8,045 nt of DNA from Clostridia bacterium (lineage in GTDB: Bacteria > Bacillota > Clostridia > Oscillospirales > CAG-272), in NCBI GenBank assembly GCA_017452215.1, contig JAFTMU010000272.1, positions 1 through 8,045 on the forward strand, written 5' to 3'. Both the position numbers and the translations under genes were made by a program. Below the pieces are notes generated by a model that saw only the letters and a program-made list of their open reading frames with translations, made no database searches and had not been told where the DNA came from. Positions 4,527 to 8,045 of the stretch are shown piece after piece (the stretch's first letter is position 1; each line of letters begins with the position of its first letter).

Positions 4527-7283
4527 TTATTCTCCCCAAGCGGAGATGGGAGTGATATCGTAAAGCTTCTTGGTATGGGTCTCGCCCTCGGAGAGCAACG
4601 AGCAAGCCACCGACAGGCGCACCCGCTCCTTGACCTCCGTCTTGATATACAGACGGGTAAGGTCGCATCCATCCACAGGCTCTGCGGCAAATTTTGCCTG
4701 CCCAAGACCTCCGATCTTACAAAGCAGGGTCTTGCCGTCCTTTTCCAGCTTCGCCGCCTTGTTGCCACCGCACAAGGTCACTGCGGCAGGCGTGTAAACG
4801 GTCCAAAGGATCTCTCCGGGACCTGCAAGCACAAGCTCATCCTGGATCACCGCCGTCTTACGTCCGTCGGTCAGCATGACGCCTCTCTTTCCCTTGGTGA
4901 TAGCGTCGTTGGTGGAGGTCATATCCACAACGGCGTACACCCGCTCGGCGCTGCCCTTCATTTCGGTCAGCTTTGCCTCGGCATTGGGGTTTTGGTCGGG
5001 CGCAGGTTCCTGGGTGGGATTGACCACGATCGTGTTCTGTCCCTTTGCTCTGCGACGAAGCATAATGGAAAGCGAATCGATGCCGCCGGTTTCAGAGAAG
5101 AAGCGCACACCGCCTGCTTCCAGGATCACGCTGCCCGCATCCAGGTCGCCGTTGACCGCACGGTTGCTGCCGCCGTGGAGACCGAGGAACAAATCCTCCT
5201 TGCCCCAGCCCGAGCGCATGATCGCCAAGCCTGCCTTGCGGTAGACCGCATCCATAGGAAGGCGAGGAGCCATCGTATCGTCAACGGGGGTATAGAACAA
5301 AATATCAAAGGGATGTACCTGCTTTTGTCCCGAGAGCAGCTGCTGACGGCGCATCCATGCAGCCAGAGGATTCTCCGCCTCCCCCGACAGCCAGAACATC
5401 ATCGAGGTATCAATGGGGCGTGCAGGGGTGTTGTGATAGTTCCACGCACCGTTTGCCGTTTCGGTGCAGATCGGAAAATATGCGGTTGCGGCAAAGCCGG
5501 GAGCGGAGAACAATCCGTAATCGTCACCCGTGGCACGCTTGAGCATTGCAATGATGAGGGAAAGCGAACGGAAGCTCTTTTCCCATGCGGCAATTCCCTC
5601 GCTGTAACCGCCGTCGGGGGCATAGGATGCAAAGCAGGGCTCCACGTTGCGCAAAATGCGGTTCAGCAGCTTGAGTGCGGTCTCGGGATATACGTCGGCA
5701 AGGGCAAGCGCCATAGCAAGAAGCCCCGCATCGATCACCGCCGCCGCAGTGCCTCCTTGGATCCACATTTTCCGTTTGCCGTCCAGCATTTCCAGTCCCA
5801 CACGCATACCGTTGCGGAGCATTGCACGCTCGATCACTGCTTTTCTGCTCTCACTCCACACGTGGTGACACCAATCGTAGCACAGAGCTACCGAGAAGCA
5901 TACCGTTCCCAGGGAGGAGACCAGCTCACTGTTCCAATCGCTGAACTCCGCAAGCGCTTCACACTCCTCTGCGGCACGCTCACAGTATTTTTTATCTCCC
6001 GTCACACGGTACAGGGTGGTAAATGCAAGGATCTTATCTGCCGCCTCACCAAGTTCTGCGGTCAGCGCAGAGGCAGTGCGGGGCAGGTGCACCGAGATGG
6101 GCTGGGCGCCGAATGCCCGTGAGGACGTGCCGTAAGCATCCTTGAGGGCACGCAGATATTCGGCAAGCTCCCCATTCTCCTTTGCGCTTCGGCGCAGCTG
6201 CATCAATTCCTCGTAGGAGAAAAGCAGGCGTCCCTTGGTGGGATTGGGGAAACGGCGGCGCAGATCGGAAAGGATCTTCTCGCCATCGGGGCGCAGGAAG
6301 GTCAGATCTGCCACCAGCTGCCATACTGTTTTGGCGTCCTTTGCGCCACGGAAAATATTTTTGCGATTGGAAAGCACCACAAGTCCCATAGGATCGGTGT
6401 AGATCTGTCTCCAACGGAAAAATTCACGAACAAAATCTGCGGGGAAGAACAACGTTCCGCCCACAGCTTTGGGATAGAAGCCCAAAGACTCTGCTTCTCC
6501 GTCTACGGTCATTTGGTCGGACGTAGCCGAGAAGACGTATTTCTTGCGGCGGTAAGTAAAGTTCAAGGTCAGCGCACGGTTGTCCACCACCGTCGAGTGT
6601 GCGATCCCTGCCGCAACGGGTGCCATGGGGAGCCACAGGATCCCGTCTGCCTCAAAAGGCTTTGCCACAGCTCCATCGATAGAATTTGCGATCCGTTTGC
6701 GGTCAATGATGGTAAAGTTACCCGTCTTGGAAAAGAGCGCAGCGCCCTTGAGCTCGGGCATCTTGGTAAAGAGCGGAGCTGCCACGTCACGCAAAACGAA
6801 CAGATTGTCAAAGTAAAGAACGCTTTTGCGCTTGGTGTCGGCGGGAGGAACAACGGCTTCCAAGGTAATAGAACCAACGTTGTTCCAGCCCTGTGCCTCT
6901 CCCACGTTGTGCATAAAGGGGAGCTCGATGCGATAATCGTTCCAGCCGTCCTTTTCCACGGTAAGCTCGCAGGCATATCCGCCCTTCCCTTCTCCGTCGG
7001 CGCTGTTGTCAAACATCAAGCGGAAGCAAAGTCCCTCGGCGCAAACGGAAAACGCCGAGAAGGTAAGATACCGCCAGCCCGAAAGATCCGAGCCGCCCAT
7101 GGGGATCGATACCTTCCCCATCTCAAGCGGCTTCCACGCCGCTGTCATGTGGGCGCTCTTTTTGTGGGCAAGATCGGGGAGCATTCCGCTGCTCTCGATC
7201 AGATCGTGCTGATTCACGTCCACAAGGCATTGCGCCGTGTCGGGTTGATACGTCTCGATCATACTTCTCAAATTCTTTTTCAT
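4527..7283 (-). CDS. Heparinase II/III family protein (polysaccharide-lyase-like)
   Basis: This is a 918-aa, three-part protein. Residues about 50-165 form a beta-rich, carbohydrate-binding-like domain (SGWRYLTFSAFS, ending VLYFDNLFVLRD). Residues about 185-300 resemble a stalk-type domain of the copper-amine-oxidase N-terminal kind (ILWLPMAPVAAGI, then the FFPADFVREFF end). Residues about 355-640 form the alpha-toroid typical of heparinase II/III-like lyases (CYDWCHHVWSE 468-478, APDGGYSEG 555-563, WNYHN 614-618). From about 680 comes the C-terminal beta-sandwich (NGDLDAGS 711-718). Such enzymes cleave uronic-acid polysaccharides by beta-elimination. No signal peptide is seen, so it probably acts inside the cell on imported oligosaccharides. 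The His usual in the NH(G/x)xLDAGSF-type motif is Asn711 here, so activity or metal binding may differ. AGAGGA lies about 7 nt before the ATG, and galT ends 36 nt upstream, which makes it an operon. Substrate is not predictable. Confidence 0.88.
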   Translation of the reverse strand: MKKNLRSMIETYQPDTAQCLVDVNQHDLIESSGMLPDLAHKKSAHMTAAWKPLEMGKVSIPMGGSDLSGWRYLTFSAFSVCAEGLCFRLMFDNSADGEGKGGYACELTVEKDGWNDYRIELPFMHNVGEAQGWNNVGSITLEAVVPPADTKRKSVLYFDNLFVLRDVAAPLFTKMPELKGAALFSKTGNFTIIDRKRIANSIDGAVAKPFEADGILWLPMAPVAAGIAHSTVVDNRALTLNFTYRRKKYVFSATSDQMTVDGEAESLGFYPKAVGGTLFFPADFVREFFRWRQIYTDPMGLVVLSNRKNIFRGAKDAKTVWQLVADLTFLRPDGEKILSDLRRRFPNPTKGRLLFSYEELMQLRRSAKENGELAEYLRALKDAYGTSSRAFGAQPISVHLPRTASALTAELGEAADKILAFTTLYRVTGDKKYCERAAEECEALAEFSDWNSELVSSLGTVCFSVALCYDWCHHVWSESRKAVIERAMLRNGMRVGLEMLDGKRKMWIQGGTAAAVIDAGLLAMALALADVYPETALKLLNRILRNVEPCFASYAPDGGYSEGIAAWEKSFRSLSLIIAMLKRATGDDYGLFSAPGFAATAYFPICTETANGAWNYHNTPARPIDTSMMFWLSGEAENPLAAWMRRQQLLSGQKQVHPFDILFYTPVDDTMAPRLPMDAVYRKAGLAIMRSGWGKEDLFLGLHGGSNRAVNGDLDAGSVILEAGGVRFFSETGGIDSLSIMLRRRAKGQNTIVVNPTQEPAPDQNPNAEAKLTEMKGSAERVYAVVDMTSTNDAITKGKRGVMLTDGRKTAVIQDELVLAGPGEILWTVYTPAAVTLCGGNKAAKLEKDGKTLLCKIGGLGQAKFAAEPVDGCDLTRLYIKTEVKERVRLSVACSLLSEGETHTKKLYDITPISAWGE

Positions 7284-7319
7284 CTATCGTTCCTCTTTTT
7301 TTATAAAATTCAGTTTTCT

Positions 7320-8045
7320 TCAGTGAATACGGTCAACAAAGCGTCCAAAGGCGGCTCTGCCCTCGGGGGTGCATTTATAGACCCCTGCATCCTCCAAAAC
7401 GCCCTCAAAGGTTCTGCCCACCTCAAGCTGCAGGATCTCTTGCACGTTGTCGGAAGTAAAGACGTATCGGTCGGCAAAGGACGCCACCCAAGCGGCATGC
7501 TTGGCAATGGGCTCTATGGAGGCGATATCCTTGCCCGAAAGAATGGCATCGGCAAGCAAGGAAAGCTCGCCCTTGAGCCGTGCGGGAAGCACCGCCAAGC
7601 CCATGACCTCGATCAGACCAATGTTTTCCTTTTTGATGTTGTGCTTATCCCCATGGGGATGGAACACACCCAAGGGATGCTCCTCGGTGGTCAGATTGTT
7701 GCGGAGTACCAGATCGATCTCATAGTCCTCTCCTCTGCGGCGTGCAATTGGAGTTACGGTATTTTGAGGCTCTCCGTCGGTTTCAGCATAAATTCCTGCC
7801 AAAGGATCGGAATATTCCCTCCATGCCCCGAGAATGCGGTCGCAAAGCTCGATCAAAGCGTCACGGTTGGAAGAGGTCAGGCGAATGACCGACAGGGGCC
7901 AATGCAAAATGCCCGCCCGAACGTCGGGAAACTCGGAAAAGGACAGTTCCCTTTCCACCTCTGCCTTTTCCATGGCAAAGGTGTATCTGCCGCCCTGCAT
8001 ATGGTCATGGGTCAGGATCGAACCGCCCACAATGGGAAGATCGGC
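7320..8045 (-). CDS. galT: Class II UTP-hexose-1-phosphate/UDP-glucose uridylyltransferase, C-terminal half (partial)
   Basis: The 241 C-terminal residues of a Firmicutes-type (class II) GalT, whose full length is usually near 500 aa; the 5' half lies beyond the window. The frame runs open to the last base (ADLPIVGGSILTH...), so the GTG at 8030 is not a start. GGSILTHDHMQGG carries the His-x-His nucleophile motif. Further family signatures are LRNNLTTEEHPLGVFHPH, HNIKKENIGLIEVMGLAVLP and the C-terminal CTPEGRAAFGRFV. The enzyme moves UMP from UDP-glucose to galactose-1-phosphate in the Leloir pathway, in the cytosol. Transcription runs leftward into the heparinase-family gene 37 nt on, with no terminator between, so the two are probably co-transcribed. 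No galK or galE is visible in this window. Confidence 0.94.
   Translation of the reverse strand, partial: ADLPIVGGSILTHDHMQGGRYTFAMEKAEVERELSFSEFPDVRAGILHWPLSVIRLTSSNRDALIELCDRILGAWREYSDPLAGIYAETDGEPQNTVTPIARRRGEDYEIDLVLRNNLTTEEHPLGVFHPHGDKHNIKKENIGLIEVMGLAVLPARLKGELSLLADAILSGKDIASIEPIAKHAAWVASFADRYVFTSDNVQEILQLEVGRTFEGVLEDAGVYKCTPEGRAAFGRFVDRIH

Noticed and set aside
4509..6122. 537-codon open frame on the plus strand
   Set aside because: It lies wholly antisense to the heparinase-family gene, has no domain sense or ribosome site, and is explained by the GC-rich codons of the real gene.
8028..8030. GTG start for galT
   Set aside because: The frame is open to the window edge and family residues (LPIVGGSILTH) extend across this codon, so the true start is outside the window.

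Overview
The window looks like an accessory stretch of a Gram-positive, low-to-mid-GC Firmicutes (Clostridia-like) chromosome. The evidence is strong Shine-Dalgarno sites, near-consensus sigma-A promoters with extended -10 elements, a class II (Firmicutes-type) galT, and many intrinsic terminators. Two compositional zones are visible by eye. Positions 1 to about 4480 are AT-rich and patchy, with much intergenic DNA. Positions 4527-8045 are clearly richer in GC and tightly packed. No transposase, integrase, tRNA, rRNA or CRISPR array is seen.

Left to right: 19-230 is a small MITE-like, multi-hairpin element with near-identical inverted ends. A 53-bp direct repeat (227-279 and 1866-1918) brackets a minus-strand DUF1016/YhcG-type PDDEXK nuclease (410-1432) and a doubtful small zinc-ribbon ORF (1624-1842). 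At 1923-1951 a good promoter opens into about 215 nt of strongly structured RNA: a 19-bp closing helix, a three-way junction and an 18-bp arm, ending at 2143-2172 in a UUCG-capped intrinsic terminator. This sits directly in front of an unrecognised 118-aa gene (2208-2564), so it is either a stand-alone small RNA or a cis-acting leader.

A second, longer direct repeat (84 bp; 2499-2582 and 4238-4321) brackets a single-gene cassette. The cassette encodes an AlbA_2/Schlafen-type protein with a GHKL ATP-binding domain (2778-4202), driven by a perfect-consensus promoter (2719-2747) and preceded by a cluster of GTGTGCAAACTTG-like sites. The downstream repeat copy carries the last 21 codons and stop of the 118-aa gene, so the cassette seems to have been added at the 3' end of that gene, or arose between two tandem copies of it. 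The nuclease and the AlbA_2 ATPase are the sort of genes found in defence or accessory islands, but their function here is inferred from family only.

The intergenic 4203-4526 holds a four-unit array of short, unlike hairpins joined by a fixed CAATTCA linker, then a long terminator hairpin (4483-4523). To the right is a minus-strand operon, galT (5' end beyond the window) followed after 37 nt by a 918-aa heparinase II/III-family protein. It suggests uptake and breakdown of an acidic, galactose-containing or host-derived glycan, feeding galactose-1-phosphate into the Leloir pathway. The most interesting leads are the structured RNA at 1958-2172, the two repeat-bracketed gene cassettes, and the hairpin array at 4402-4480.
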